From Liolophura sinensis (lineage: Eukaryota > Mollusca > Polyplacophora > Chitonida > Chitonidae), in assembly GCF_032854445.1 (NCBI RefSeq), contig NC_088295.1:45435385-45499384 (forward strand): a stretch of DNA of 64,000 bases, written 5' to 3'. Of the stretch, positions 35,436-47,790 are shown one piece after another; position 1 is the stretch's first letter; the number at the start of each line of letters is the position of its first letter. The notes under the pieces are model-generated. The model ran no database searches, was not told the origin of the DNA, and saw only the letters and a list, made by a program, of their open reading frames with translations. Made by a program: the position numbers and the translations under genes.

Positions 35436-36115
35436 AACAGTGTATTTATTTTTTTTATTCAGCTTTGGGTTAAACATTTAGAATTTCCATTTGCACGAAA
35501 GTGGCATCCTGGTATTGTTTAGAGCAGTCATGCAGGAAGCCATTAGTTGAGTGAGACTTCTCAATTTCTATAACCTGTGTTAGCTCAGTATAACCATAGC
35601 AGTATGTGTGAGTAAATAATTTCATAAAAATCATCCACAGTTTTGGGTGAAACTTTCAGGATTTCCATATATACTGTATAAAGCGGAATCATGCATTCTT
35701 CAGAGCAGTCAATTAGCAGAAAGCCAATACCAGTAAGACTGTTCAGTTCCTGTGACATGTATTCACCCAGGTATAACCTTGCCAGTAGGTCCGAGTGTTT
35801 ATTTCATTAACATCCACCCAGTTTTGAGTGAAACTATGAGAATTTCCATATTTACTGCACAAAGTGGCTTTGTTCAGCGGAGTCAAGCAGAGTTTATAGC
35901 CAATAACAGCGAGACTGTTCATTTCCTGCGACGTGTATTACCTCAAGCATAGCTATACCAGTATTGGTCTGAGTATATAACATGATGAAACCATGCCGTT
36001 TTGGGTTGAACTTTAAGAATTTCCATCTGAAAGTGGAATTCTGGTATTGTTCAGAGCAGTTCTGTTCCTATGACATGTATTAGTGCAGTATAATCATGGC
36101 TATGGGTCTGTTTTC
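35436..36115. repeat. ~179-bp tandem array, about 3.7 diverged units
   Basis: Units start at about 35461, 35639, 35820 and 35997 (spacings 178, 181, 177). Each opens with a variant of TTTTGGGTGAAACTTTNAG and AATTTCCAT. Next comes GTTCAGAGCAGTC, then AAGCCAATACCAG, CTGTTCAGTTCCTGTGACAT, GTATAACCATAGC and a final TTTCATTAACATCCACCCAG. The last unit lacks about 50-60 internal bases. Units look roughly 70-80% alike by eye. There is no long open frame. The monomer size is in the range common for animal satellite DNA, and tandem blocks of this kind also occur inside non-autonomous transposons. Confidence 0.85.
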
Positions 36116-36569
36116 TGTTTTATTAGCCTGTGTCCCCATAGGTGAATTGATATACGTGAAAGGAAGCAATTAGTGACAAGGTTGTCTGGTTGAGGGGGAA
36201 TATTGCTACATCCTAGACAAACACATAGCCTGAAGAAAGAGGGTCTAGACAGGACTGAGAATTGTTGGCAATGCCCCAAGAGCCAGATTTGTTATATGTG
36301 TGTATACTCTTCTATATAGTCTCCGCCACCCTCTGGTGCAGTTGTTACAGTGTACTTGCACTGACGTAGATCAAAGGTAGACTTACAAAAAAACATAATT
36401 TAATTGAATTACATGTACTTATAATATCCAAAGTTGGAAAGCTTGATAAGATGACTGTGTATATAAGTGTATACTCGTACAGTTAGTGGGCACTGGTTAT
36501 TAAAGGCATATTCTTAAATAACTGAAATATTTACATATTTACTTAGCTTTGCCAATATATCATAGTTGA
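36116..36569. other. Intronic stretch, nothing recognised
   Basis: AT-rich intron between the tandem array and the poly-C tract. Confidence 0.45.
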
Positions 36570-36630
36570 CCCCCCTCCCCCCCCCCCCCCCCCCCCCACA
36601 CACACACATACACGCATACACGCATACACC
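36570..36630. repeat. Poly-C tract with (CA)n and ACACGCAT repeats
   Basis: A nearly pure C run (about 36570-36597) leads into (CA)5-6 and then three imperfect copies of ATACACGC. Likely unstable in length and prone to assembly error. Confidence 0.93.
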
Positions 36631-36865
36631 TCAGGCTTCACATTATGATGTTTTGTTTCACTTTTGATGATGATATCTACATAACAACTAACTGGGAGTA
36701 CAAATGTGAAATCAGTGTTAAAGTATGCCATCAGATAGAATATTTGATGACCTTGTTGCCAATGAGTCTGAGCCTGGGGCTGGGGGTATTCAGGGTGACC
36801 ATCTACATGTAGATGCTGTACATGTACCATTAAAGATGTGAGGGCATTCACGTACTAATTAGTTT

Positions 36866-36963
36866 ATGCAGGTGAATTCAGGATACCTGCTCCTGAATTC
36901 ATGCAGGTGAATTCAGGATACCTACTCCTGAATTCATGCAGGTGAATTCAGGATACCTGCTCC
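36866..36963. repeat. 35-bp tandem repeat with internal palindrome (2.8 units)
   Basis: Units start at 36868, 36903 and 36938. Each contains GAATTCAGGA, a 7-base loop TACCTGC or TACCTAC, and the exact complement TCCTGAATTC. Single strands can therefore fold into a 10-bp stem, and adjacent units can pair with each other. Only one base difference (CTGC/CTAC) separates the first two units, so the array is recent. Confidence 0.93.
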
Positions 36964-37639
36964 AGTTGTTAATTGTTAGTTTGCAACTACTTCTTACATA
37001 CCTGTTTTACTCTTTTAGGGCTCTCTAAATGTGTTTGACACATTTGCTTTCATTATGGGAACACCTCGACAAACTATTCCAGAACATTGCTCAAAATAAC
37101 TTTGACTCCTCAGCTCAGCCCTGACTACATGTTGTAGATCTTTCTTCCATGCTGTTTTCTCCTTGCCTGCCAGAATACCGGCAGATAACATTGGAAGTCA
37201 GGCCTCCAATAATAAATCACCCCCTGGACAGTTTTGAAGGTTATTTTGTTGCATTGTTACTTCTGCTGGTTTAGTATTATCTGGTCAAAGTGTCTGGAAA
37301 TGTGGTTTCCAGAGCTTTTCTTTCAACAGCAACCTGGGAACTCGGATTTAGATTCATCATGACAACTCTAATCCCAAACTGGGAAAATTTCTATGGATTC
37401 CCTTAAAAAAAGTCATATTTACATATGACATAAGTTCATAATTTTATTACCATAAAATACATGCACACTTTGTTTCAGATCATAAAAGCAAGAAACATGT
37501 AATCCCCAATATCTGTTAATTGTTAAATCAAAATGTTCGTGGTGGTACTAGATTTGTACAAGATTCTCATGGATTCCCACAAAGCAAGTTTACCGGAATC
37601 TACATGTATTTAGATTCTGGGAAATACTAACGAAAAGAA
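36964..37639. other. Intronic stretch, nothing recognised
   Basis: AT-rich intron. It holds a small perfect hairpin GTCATAT-TTAC-ATATGAC near 37412-37429. Confidence 0.45.
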
Positions 37640-38036
37640 AGCCCTGGCTTCCCATCATGGTTAACAGTGTGTTTTCGTCGTGGTCACACAGCAAATGTAC
37701 TGACTGAGAAACCTTGGTGGCCAGGAGTGGCATTTCACAACAAATGCGAGCAGTTCATAACACCAGCCTGAAAAAAAAAATGACCTACCATGATGTGCAA
37801 TCTGGCCGTTGGCAAGCGGCAGAGCGTTGTTGTGACAACTGCTGGGGTATCGATGCAGCTGTTTGGTAATAAGACAGATCTTCTCTCTGTAGACGACTGA
37901 CTTTCGGCCTTGGACTCTGGGCCATGTTTTTGGCTTTTCTAAGCTGGCGGCAGACTTGTTGCAAAGCTTCAAGTGTTTTGTTGTTGCCGGCATCCTTCAT
38001 GTTTGGCTTGTTACATGACATGTTATACTTACACAC
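37640..38036 (-). other. GC-richer block with a protein-like minus-strand frame; possible antisense exon
   Basis: On the minus strand an 83-codon frame (38036-37785) contains NMKDAGNNKTLEALQQVCRQ, then LRKAKNMAQSPRPKVSRLQR and SIPQQLSQQRSAACQRP. It is rich in charged and Gln residues, and most intronic noise here is not. A plausible donor ATG|GTAGGT falls at 37789/37788, near the end of the frame. A second overlapping minus frame (37661-37993) is also open. I recognise neither and see no partner exon, poly(A) signal or promoter. A retrocopy fragment, an antisense lncRNA exon or a conserved regulatory block (CpGs at GGCCGTTGGCAAGCGGC) are all possible. Confidence 0.25.
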
Positions 38037-39799
38037 AAGATTGTAACAAATGAGTTGCTCAAGATGAAGTACTCAGGAATCTGGTATATAGATTACGAAA
38101 GTTTTTCTCAGTTGCTTGTGTTATATGTGTGTGACAGACACATTAATGCATCAAGAAAGTAAAACGTAGAAAATATATGGACTCGTAAAGGACATGCAGG
38201 ACATTCAGTTATCATTTTCAAACAGTTGTTGAAACTTTTTGAGCATCAGTAAGTCATAAAAATTATGAAAATTATTAATCCAGTTTATCACATTTACAAT
38301 ATAAAGCTCCCCCCCCCCTCCCCCCACCATTTAGGAATATCTCTATTTCATTCCTGTGACAAATATGTTATTGTCTGGAAAATCCATTTATAGATATGTT
38401 TTTATATATTAGATTTATTTCCCTTTTACCTGTTGTAACATTGATAATGTTTCTAATGCATGTGTCCAGGCCATTAGGTCTGAATGTTCAGTACACAATC
38501 AGTTTGTCACCCAGTCACTTAGAGAGTTACAATAAACAGATCAGCCTTCTAAAGGGTACATGAGCAGTTATGTCATTAGTGGTAATGAACCTCAGGTGTA
38601 AGTGCATCTTCATGTCCTCAGATCACCAGATGATATGACATTGCAATAATAAGAGACAGTTGTATCTCGTGTTACGAATTTGGGATACATGTATGGCATG
38701 CCTATGTAATTCTCTAGGATTGCTTTTCGATTGGCCAAGACTTGGCTAAAAAAACATGGTAGTGCTGTATCCAGACCATACGTTTTCTTGTTTTTATTTT
38801 TTGACATGGCAGTAGTAAATGTGATAACTGTATAGGCTTGACTGTTTTTACTTTGGACCCTAATGAATGAAACTTGCCACATGCCATTAAGGAATGAAGT
38901 AATGATTGTAGCGGACAGGATGGATGCCTAGCTTTGGAGGCCTCTGGAACCGAGGTGCACTGATAGCTGGAAGACATTGTGAAAAACTTTAAGACCTGAC
39001 ATTTTTAAGTTCTGTGACAAAGCAAGATGTGGTTGTAGGACTATGTGTAATGGTTTAACAGTCTTTTGTGAAAAAAGAAAAAGACTTTTTGAGTTTTGCT
39101 TTCCTGTAGACTGAAATTTTACAGCTGCAGTCTCAGTGACAATTCTCTCAGTGTTACAGTTCTGTCAGTGTAACAGTTCTTTTCGCATTTAAAGTATATA
39201 CTTTGTCAAATGTGGTAGAACGAAAGGTTTCCACCTAATTAGTAGACTTACTGTAAGCCAAATGTTTGGCTTAAGCCTTATGAAGACATTAATGAATAAA
39301 TGTAAAATGCATTTTAAGATTCTGTTGAAAATTAGGAGGAAAGATTTTTTTTAAAATCATATGTTTTGTTGCTGTGATGTTAAAATCAAGCAGTTCAAAC
39401 ATTTCATACTGTGGATTTCTAAAGTAGAGTGTTGACTGACTAGCCAGTAGGCTGTGTAGAGAGGCTTGTTTCACATTTTTCTCTGAGTTATATATGTTAT
39501 TTTAGCCTTGTCCAAACCATGTGCTTATTTTGGTTGAACCATGGTGACACGTGTATGCTATTAGACTGTTTTAGGAAATGTTTGATTTTTGTTGCTGTGG
39601 AGTTTAGACAGCCCTTAAACACAACCTAACTGTCTGTAAACCGATTAGACTGAAGATAAGAAAGTGGAAACCACAATTGTATTTCTGGATAAACTTGACA
39701 TTTGGCTCCACACCAATCTCGGGGATGACCACCCTCTGTCCAAACACTTCTTTTGGTGGAACTGTATACAAGTGTGGTGACCAGTGGTCATTATGGTCA
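38037..39799. other. Intronic stretch with a C-rich tract
   Basis: AT-rich intron with a C-rich tract at 38309-38327. No gene recognised. Confidence 0.45.
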
Positions 39800-40090
39800 A
39801 GACATAAGGTGTTTTGATGAGAGACTATCCTCTAGCGAGTGTCTCCTGTGGACTGACCGATGACTTGACTCTTGACCCGGCCCCTAAAGATCAAACGCAC
39901 CACCAATCAATAGGGGTCCATGCTTACGGTGAAATCTAATAGTTCTGCAGGTTTATTTGAGCGATTCTTATTTTGCCACCCCCTGGTATTAAGGGCGCCA
40001 ACCCACGGACATTAGGGTTGTCTTGCTCTTTGTGGGGAGGCCAATGTTTGTTAGCAACTGCTCAGCTACAGAGTCTCGAGCATGGGCCTG
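39800..40090. promoter_or_regulatory. Candidate conserved non-coding block
   Basis: Raised GC and CpG (TCTAGCGAGTGTCTCC, CTTGACCCGGCCCC, AAGGGCGCCAACCCACGGAC), with AATCAATAGGGG and no visible repeat. Overlapping short frames on both strands (39973-40209, 39989-40174) carry no known motif. Confidence 0.22.
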
Positions 40091-43000
40091 ATATCCCAGG
40101 GTTTGATAGCTGTTTTCATTTTTGGAATTGTCTTCTTTTGATGTGTATAGATGGTCAGGGCTGTTATTTGCCATGCTTAAGGTCAGGCGTGCAGACTGAT
40201 AATGGGTGAAGCTATCCCATAAAGCTTTACTGCTATTGGAAGGTATGAAAAAACTATCACAGTAAAAACTTCATTCGACATGACATTTGGCTATTTTATT
40301 GTGGCTGTATCGGGGAAAATGGTGAAACGGAAAATGAGTATGTGTTTCTGCTATCCAGCATGTACACTGTACATTGTGCATGTGTATATGCACTTGGATA
40401 CAGTCGTACTTTAAAATGTTGAATATGGTTCACATTTTAAAGGAATCGATTACTTACATTTAATTCCAAAGTGAAAATTTCAATGAAATAACCAATGCAG
40501 TTCGATGTAGTAAAGTATAGATGGACATAACATTTCATATATTAAGTGGACTTTCGAACTGACTTTAATTTGACAGACCTATCAAGTTCCAACAAATATG
40601 CAGATTTGTTTTGCCCCGAGGGGTTGTTCTGTTCTTGGTGGCAATAAGGCACATTCCCTGTTCCTTATGGTCCTTTACTGAATGTTGGCATAACCTCATC
40701 TGTTGAAAACATTGAGCATGGAGATCAACCAGGCTTCTCCAGGATGCTATGATGTAAGATATATAGTAAACCCAACACTCCGAGGCATTGACTATGTTTC
40801 TTTGGCATTCCCCTCCCTTTCATCTGGATTTGCAGGCATGCTGGCTGGGCGAGGCGTTTATTTGGCCTGGCATGTGTCTGTTGTTGAAAGGCTTGGCAAG
40901 AATTGGGTAACTTTACGTCTTCTCCGAACCATTCTTTTGATTGCCTGCTGGATTCTATAGATGTAGACATGGTGTCTTTGTTTTTCTTCTCATTCCTCAT
41001 TTCCGTATGTGTGATAATTATCTGGTTGTTTGCCAGTGTGCAAGAGCGGCTGAGTTCTGTGGCAACAAAAAAATGTGCTGATAGAGAAAATTGGAATGAA
41101 GAAGTACTTTTTTCTTGTACCAGTCAGCACCTGCTAGTGCATTATGCAATACTGCTGCCCACCAAATTATCTGCCTGCTATATTGCACTGTTTTCTTATG
41201 TGGACTTAACTGAAAGTACATAAAACTTGGTAGTATGTAAAATGCATTTTCCGAAGGATACCTTAAAGTGATAATTTTGATGCCAAATTAAGAAATTAAT
41301 AAAACTTCACAGAAAGCCCTCAGAAATGTCTCTGTAAGGTGGATGAATCAGTTAGAATCAAGCAAACTGTGTCACTTGTATTAAAGTGCATGCTTATATT
41401 AGTATATAGTAGATGCCTGGACCTTGATCTATAGCAGTGTAGAAGCCAACCCGCTGTTGCATGCATTTATGGCAAGTTCGCCCACCCATGTATGTACATT
41501 GGAATGGCAGTGTATTTCTTCCCTACATCTATGACTGCACATTGACAGCAGCTCTACTTAAGTGGGTAACATATATATTCTGTCTTGCTTACCTCCCCCA
41601 TTTCAGTCCATGCTTGAGATGAAGAGGTCAAACTGTTGCCTGCTGTGTTTTTGAGACATGACATGCCACAGGATCGGAAATCTGAAATGTGAAACTTGGT
41701 GTAGAAAAATTTGCTTCCAGAAAGCAGCTCTTGTTGGCCTGTGTGTTGCCTTTCTGCTTAGTCAGGGATAAATTGTGTGGGTCATTGATTGACAGATTGT
41801 TGCTTATCTTACATTCCCATCAATGATATCAGCTCTAAGCCAAATGCATCCATACATGTTGTATCCATTGGTGTGCCACTGCAGCGTACATGGTACAGAA
41901 AACATGCACAATTTCTGGATGAGGAGCAAAGTACAATCTTAAGGGGGCACCAATTGAGTCTGTTATTCTCGTTGCTTTTTTAGTGTTCCATTGGCTGCCC
42001 AACCTTCTAATATCTCATGTTTGGAGTGGTAAACCTCTGCCGTCCTTTTCCAGACCAGCTACAGGGTGCTAACTTCAAAAAGAGCTTTGATTTATTGTCC
42101 GAGCTACAGAAAAATAAACTGACCCTAGGACTATTAGGGCAAGAAGCAATGGCTGACTGGCTTAGGCTGTAGACAGGGGACATAAATCATGGCCAGTCAC
42201 AGATGGGTGGTGAAGGAAATGTTTATGCTGGGTGGTGGTGAAGGAGGGTAGGAGGGAGAAAGTACCCAGAAAACTAGAGTTAAGAAAGTTCTGTGACCAG
42301 GGTGTACTACATAGAGCACTACATCAAAGCTGACCTTACAACTGGACAAGGTCAAAGGATGCAGATGGAGACAGCCCAGGGAATGTAACTTGGACAGGTT
42401 TGCTGAGAAGACAGACAAGATGACTACTGATTAAAGATGGCTGGCATTGGCTGAAGCTCTTATCATTCAATTAATCAGGCAAACATTATTAATTACATTT
42501 ATTTGCAGTATATATGTTTGCGTGGTATAGATGAGGTCATGTCTGATTGATGTATGTAACTATATATTTTATATGATGAGCATCTTCTTGTCCTTCAAAA
42601 GACAATTGTCTTTTACCAAATCTACTGTCATAAAAATTGCTTAATATGCTAGTGTTCAAATACATATATATATATACATCTGTTTAATTAATTGATGGAT
42701 ACATGTGATAAGTACTTATATATATGTATAATCAATCAGTCATCGTTTTTCATAGGTATAGACCAGATCCAGGTCTGCCCTCAGACTCTATAACCCAAAG
42801 AAAAAACCAAAAAAACACCCAGTCACATGACCCAGACCAAAAAATCCCAGTCAAAACCTGAACATCAAAGGCTACCAGGGTCATTTAGAACAGTCTATTG
42901 ACACTGATTACTGTGATATAATGAGCTGACGGACGACATGTCAGGGTGTTAGACTTGTCATCAAAGTGCAGAATTTTTTTTTACCGGAGTCTAGTATCTA

Positions 43001-43199
43001 ATTTCACACATGACAAGCTTTACAATATAACACTCTTCATTGTTTTAATGACTGTTGACATCTTCTGTTTTTGAAGGTGGAGGTCATAGGGTGGAGGATA
43101 TATCCAAATGACCCTGTCAAGGAAATTGATAACATATGCATGAGTTTGTGACTTATGTAAGGTTATGATGGGGTAGATTAGCTAGGTAGCTTCAAGTTC
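40091..43199. other. Intronic stretch, nothing recognised
   Basis: AT-rich to mixed intron. Frames up to 106 codons (40903-41223) match nothing I know and have the composition of the surrounding sequence. Confidence 0.45.
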
Positions 43200-43272
43200 A
43201 CGTAGTCATCGTCACATGACTGAAAAATTGTTGAGCACAACGTTAAACCCCAAGCACTCACTCCGTCACTCA
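43200..43272 (+). mobile_element. 3' fragment of the second SINE family
   Basis: GTCATCGTCACATGACTGAA, AAATTGTTGAGCACAACG, TTAAACCCCAAGCACTCACT and CCGTCACTCA align with the 3' end of the element at 15655-15940. Only the last ~73 bases are present. Confidence 0.75.
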
Positions 43273-46200
43273 AGTTCACATAGCTTGATAGGGTAATGAA
43301 AAGGCTCACTCCTTGCCATTTGCCATATCCATTATTTGCTGTGGGATATTTATTATGCTGAAATATTCACTATTGTGTAATATTTATTATGTGTATGCTG
43401 CAAAATTCATTATTGTGAAGTATTCATTATATTGCCATATTGTTTCTGTGTGCATTCTTAGCATGATTTTACATCCAGAAATGGAAAATGCTAACAAAAA
43501 AAAAAAACAAAAAAAGAAACATGCAAGTGTCACAGTTGAATGTAACTGTAGCATAGCAATATATTTGTGAGAAGAATAATATAGAGAAAACTAATAGATG
43601 GCTCGCTTTACACTTTACTGCTTGAAAGTTTTTCTGTGTAGAAACACAGTACTTGTTTAACAGCATGAAGACTTCATAGTCTTGCTTATAACAACCGTGC
43701 AGAATGTGTATACATGTTGTAATATAAGTATGCTGGTGGAACTCTCTTTCCATTAAGTCTACACAGATTATCGGTTTAGTGCCAGGCATAGTTGTGTTTT
43801 GACTATGGTATCAGGGAATGTAAATATGGCATATTTTTAAACTGGTGACCACCTTGAAAGATCTTAGCCGAATTACAAACAAATTCTCACTTTGAAGTGC
43901 GGCCTGGGCAGTGTCAAAGACCAAATCCCAGAAAATTGTTTATAAATCCTTCAGTACAAGATGTCATACACAATGTGAGCATATAGTTTCAAAAGCTACA
44001 TGATTGCCCTGGTCAAAAGTACCTGTCGAAATTCAAGGCGATTTACATCTCCTATATACAAGATGACAGAAGTATGCCCAGCCTTATAACTTCAGGGACT
44101 CTGTGTGCCACTTGTACAACAGAAAGAGATGGTAGCGTGGTTTGATTTTTTTTAACTGGGAATTTTTTTTTTTTTTTGCTTGTTTATTTCGTGAAGTACT
44201 AGTTGACATTTTAAAACCCGGGGGAAAAAACACCCCACAGAAAGAGGAGGCTGAGGGGAAGAACAATAGTGTGGGTTGTAAAAAGTGCGAGTGGAGCCAG
44301 TGTTGGCAGCTGTCTACAGGATATCACTCACAGCTATGAGGGGACAGGTTAGGAGAGGCCTGTGAGGGAGACTGGCAAGTGTTTCCTGCCTAGCTTAAAT
44401 AAAATGTTCGACAGAGTTGTCATGTCATCTACATGTACATATAACTCTTTGCTCTATGGCCAACATTAGGGTATATGTTGGTAAATGATTAAACAAAGTT
44501 AATGCAATTTAGGGACAAAATAACTGTTAATTGTGGTAAAATTGTTGTTTCCAAAGCCCCTAGAATAGCACAGAAATCCACAAATTCCTTACAGCTCTCC
44601 AGGGCCGGAATTGAACCCACACCTCATGTGTTTTGAAATTGAAAAACAATGACTTTCTTAAATATTAGTGTTTCTCTTAGCTAATCACACAGAACAGACA
44701 GAAATCTACGAAATTGTTTTAAGGAAGTGGGTAGAAGTTAGTATACATGCACTTATGCCCCTCTCAAGAAACAGAGCTTAAGGCCTTCCATTTTGTCTCA
44801 TATTTTATTTAGTAGCATGGATAACCAATGTAGTATGCCCTCTAGCTAATATCTGTTTGCTGGTTGTTTCTAGGTTTCACTAGTGCTGCCATGAATTCAT
44901 GTCAAGCAGTATTGTCATGAGACTGACGTATGTTGTATTGGATGCAACAAATAAGAAGCAGGTTCCAGTGTACCGAATGTGTACTGGTAATACCAGCGTT
45001 TTCAGGTACCGTTCACACCCTCTCTCTCTACCTATCGCTTTACATCACTGGGGTCACGGTGATGAGGCAGGAAGTGTTGTCAAAGAACACAAACTATCCA
45101 TCTCAACCTTTGTCTCTAGTAGTACTTTATACACTTGAATGCTCTTTATCTAGAGTATGTACAGCATGATTCTAGCCAAAACTTGAAACAATTTTATTGA
45201 AGAATGCTGATTAAATATAAATAATAAACGTGCACTGTAAGGAGTATGGTACTGATACTGACTTCTGGGTGCCTCATCTCTATGGCTATAGGTGGGCTCT
45301 TGAAGAGTTAATTATACACCTCTTGAAATTCAGCAAGGCTGTCTGGCTACATGTAGGTGTGTGTGTATACACAGGTATATACATATCCATGTCTTGAGTG
45401 ACAGCACAGGGTCTATTTTAACTCACCGCTTGTTATCCAGTGGATAAGTGTTTAAACATGTCACTAAGTAGATGGGTGTATAGGTAACACTGGATAAGTA
45501 CTGTGGGATTAATACAACAGCCTATACCCAGGGCAGGAATCTGGCTAAAGCTACAGTAACACTTGTTTGTATCACTCAGAACCTGATGGTGAGAAGGCTA
45601 GACAGGATCATGTTCAGAGATTTGGGAGGGGGGGGGGGGGGGGGCTAGTTGTTGACAGGTCAGGAAGTTGACAGGCTATCCTCACTACACAATGTTCACT
45701 TATCCCCTCTTAATATATGGGCCTATGTGCCATGTAAACTGTGTTTTGTGACTGAAAAAAATGTATGACACAGTCAGCAGTTGGCCTATGTGTCACTGTC
45801 CCGTGTGTTTTGTTAGTGCTGTACATAGCTGACGGGATGTGGGAAATTGTTTGATAAAATTTTCGCTACATTTACAAGTATACTTTGGAAAACCGATAGC
45901 TTCATTTTGACTTTATGTATCGATATTTATTCCACTATCAGCAAGTCATGTTTACAGCCTCCATGTCTCAGAGCAGCTTTCTATTTAATAAAGAAATTTT
46001 CATGTGAAGATAATAAAAAAAACCATGTTTTTTTTTTTTTTGTAATTAGATTTTTTTGTTGGTGCACACTGGTAGTTGTATGTAGTCATAGTTTGTCTTA
46101 ATTTGTTGTTTCTCCAATTTCCGAAGCTTTAATTTTTTGTGAATGTATTTGTAGAACACGTTGGGAAAGACAAAAATAATGGTTTTCTTCTTAACTCTAC

Positions 46201-46779
46201 AGGAATTTTGAAGATTAAGACAACTTTTTACTGATTTTATGACCATACATAAAAATTCTTAAAATGATACTCTTGGATGCCTGAAAGATAGAGTTAATAT
46301 TTGTTAGAAACAGACGTCCATGGGAGATAAGTTTGACTTACTGGATATTTTTATGTAATGAATTTTTAGGTTTCTGCAGAATTCTGCCATGCACCTGTTT
46401 CTAATGATCAGGAATAATGCAGTTGTGAGTAGCCTTGGGTATCCCACAGCTGTGGTTAATAGAATGTCATGGTTATCTGCTTGTACACCAGCATAAAGGT
46501 GAGCATGTCAGTTTGACCTTCCTTCTCGGACTACTGCGTTAAAATTGTTGCGTTCGTTAATGATGAGATTCTAGCATAACCAATTCTACAGGATAATTTC
46601 ACAGAACACAATATCTTGAATATCATTTGTAGCCGTAAATGTCTTAAGTTCTGAAACGTGTATAATGAGGTTAATTGTGTGAAAAGGTATATGTTTGAAT
46701 GAAGAGTAGATGTGGTTTAAGATAAAGTAAGGAATGGATCATTTGCGTCTTTTTGTCGTCTTGTATTACATAATACTGA
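43273..46779. other. Intronic stretch with homopolymer tracts
   Basis: AT-rich, with an A-rich run (43495-43518), T-runs (44163-44179, 46027-46040) and a G run (45627-45644). No gene or further SINE recognised. Confidence 0.45.
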
Positions 46780-47790
46780 ATGGTTTGTCATTCCTGCTGG
46801 GCTGGTATATCTAAACTGACAGTACTCTTTGACTGCTAAATACTTTCAGCAGAGGATGCACATTTTTTTGTGGCTCTGTTGGAATTCCAAGGAAGGTTTC
46901 TTCCTGGTTGAGCTGAAACACCCTCAAGACCCTTCTGGCACTGCTCAAAGATTCGCCGCTGGTGTCCCAGTCAGGAGCGGACATACAACTCAATAGGGGG
47001 CCTTCTCCTCGTTTGGGAACAAATGAGAAACAGTCGTCTTGGTGACCTTATTGCAGTCTTGGTGCAGCATGTTTTTCTAGTCAATGTATATGGAGCTAGA
47101 AACTATGAAATTGCTGGCAGCTTGCCTTTTGTGAATTTCTGAGTCTGCATGTATACTTGTGTCTTGGGAACAATCAGTGAAAGGTCCTGAATTTTTACTA
47201 TTGTCTCATAATGTCATCGTTAAGAAGTAGGTGATTAGTGTCAACCAAGGTTTACGATGTAGAGTTGAATAAAGAAAAAAGGTGGGTGGGAAAGAGCTCT
47301 TAAGCATTATCTCAAATGAGCATGTGAAGCTGTTACAATAGAAGTAGATGGTGTGGTAGACAAGGGCTGCCAGATGGCACTGGGATGTTTCTGTGGGATG
47401 GATGGCAGACATTTCCTCTAAATTTCCCTCTTAACTCCGTCCCCAGATGATCCGAGGATGATGTAATCTCGGATAACCGTCAACAGATTGCTTTCAAGTT
47501 TTTCTGTTTCTGTATTCGAATCCGGTTGTGAATTGAAAGGTCATCTCTTTCCCTTGTACAAAATCTGCTCGGTGCTCATAGGCAAAGTTAAAATAATAGC
47601 CAATGTCTGCAGGAGAGTTAATTGAAACCAGGACAGGGTAAATAATAGTGAATGCACCGAGGTGTATCATCAGGGAGTGCGGCTGTGGTCAGGATTAGTA
47701 CAGTATGGCGGTGACTATTTGGACAACTGGCTAATATTCCAAAGCCCCAGCAATACCCCAGCTGGGCTGAGATTGTCTGGGAACTTGACT
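46780..47790. other. Intronic stretch with GC-balanced islands
   Basis: 46800-47060 and 47400-47790 are repeat-free and less AT-rich than the flanks. The second includes GATGATCCGAGGATGATG, ATCTCGGATAACCG and GTATTCGAATCCGG. They could be conserved non-coding DNA, but the sequence alone does not show it. Confidence 0.25.

Noticed and set aside
39975-39990. CTCF-like site (complement TACCAGGGGGTGGC)
   Set aside because: At least two core positions differ from the CTCF consensus as I recall it, so the match is too weak to report.
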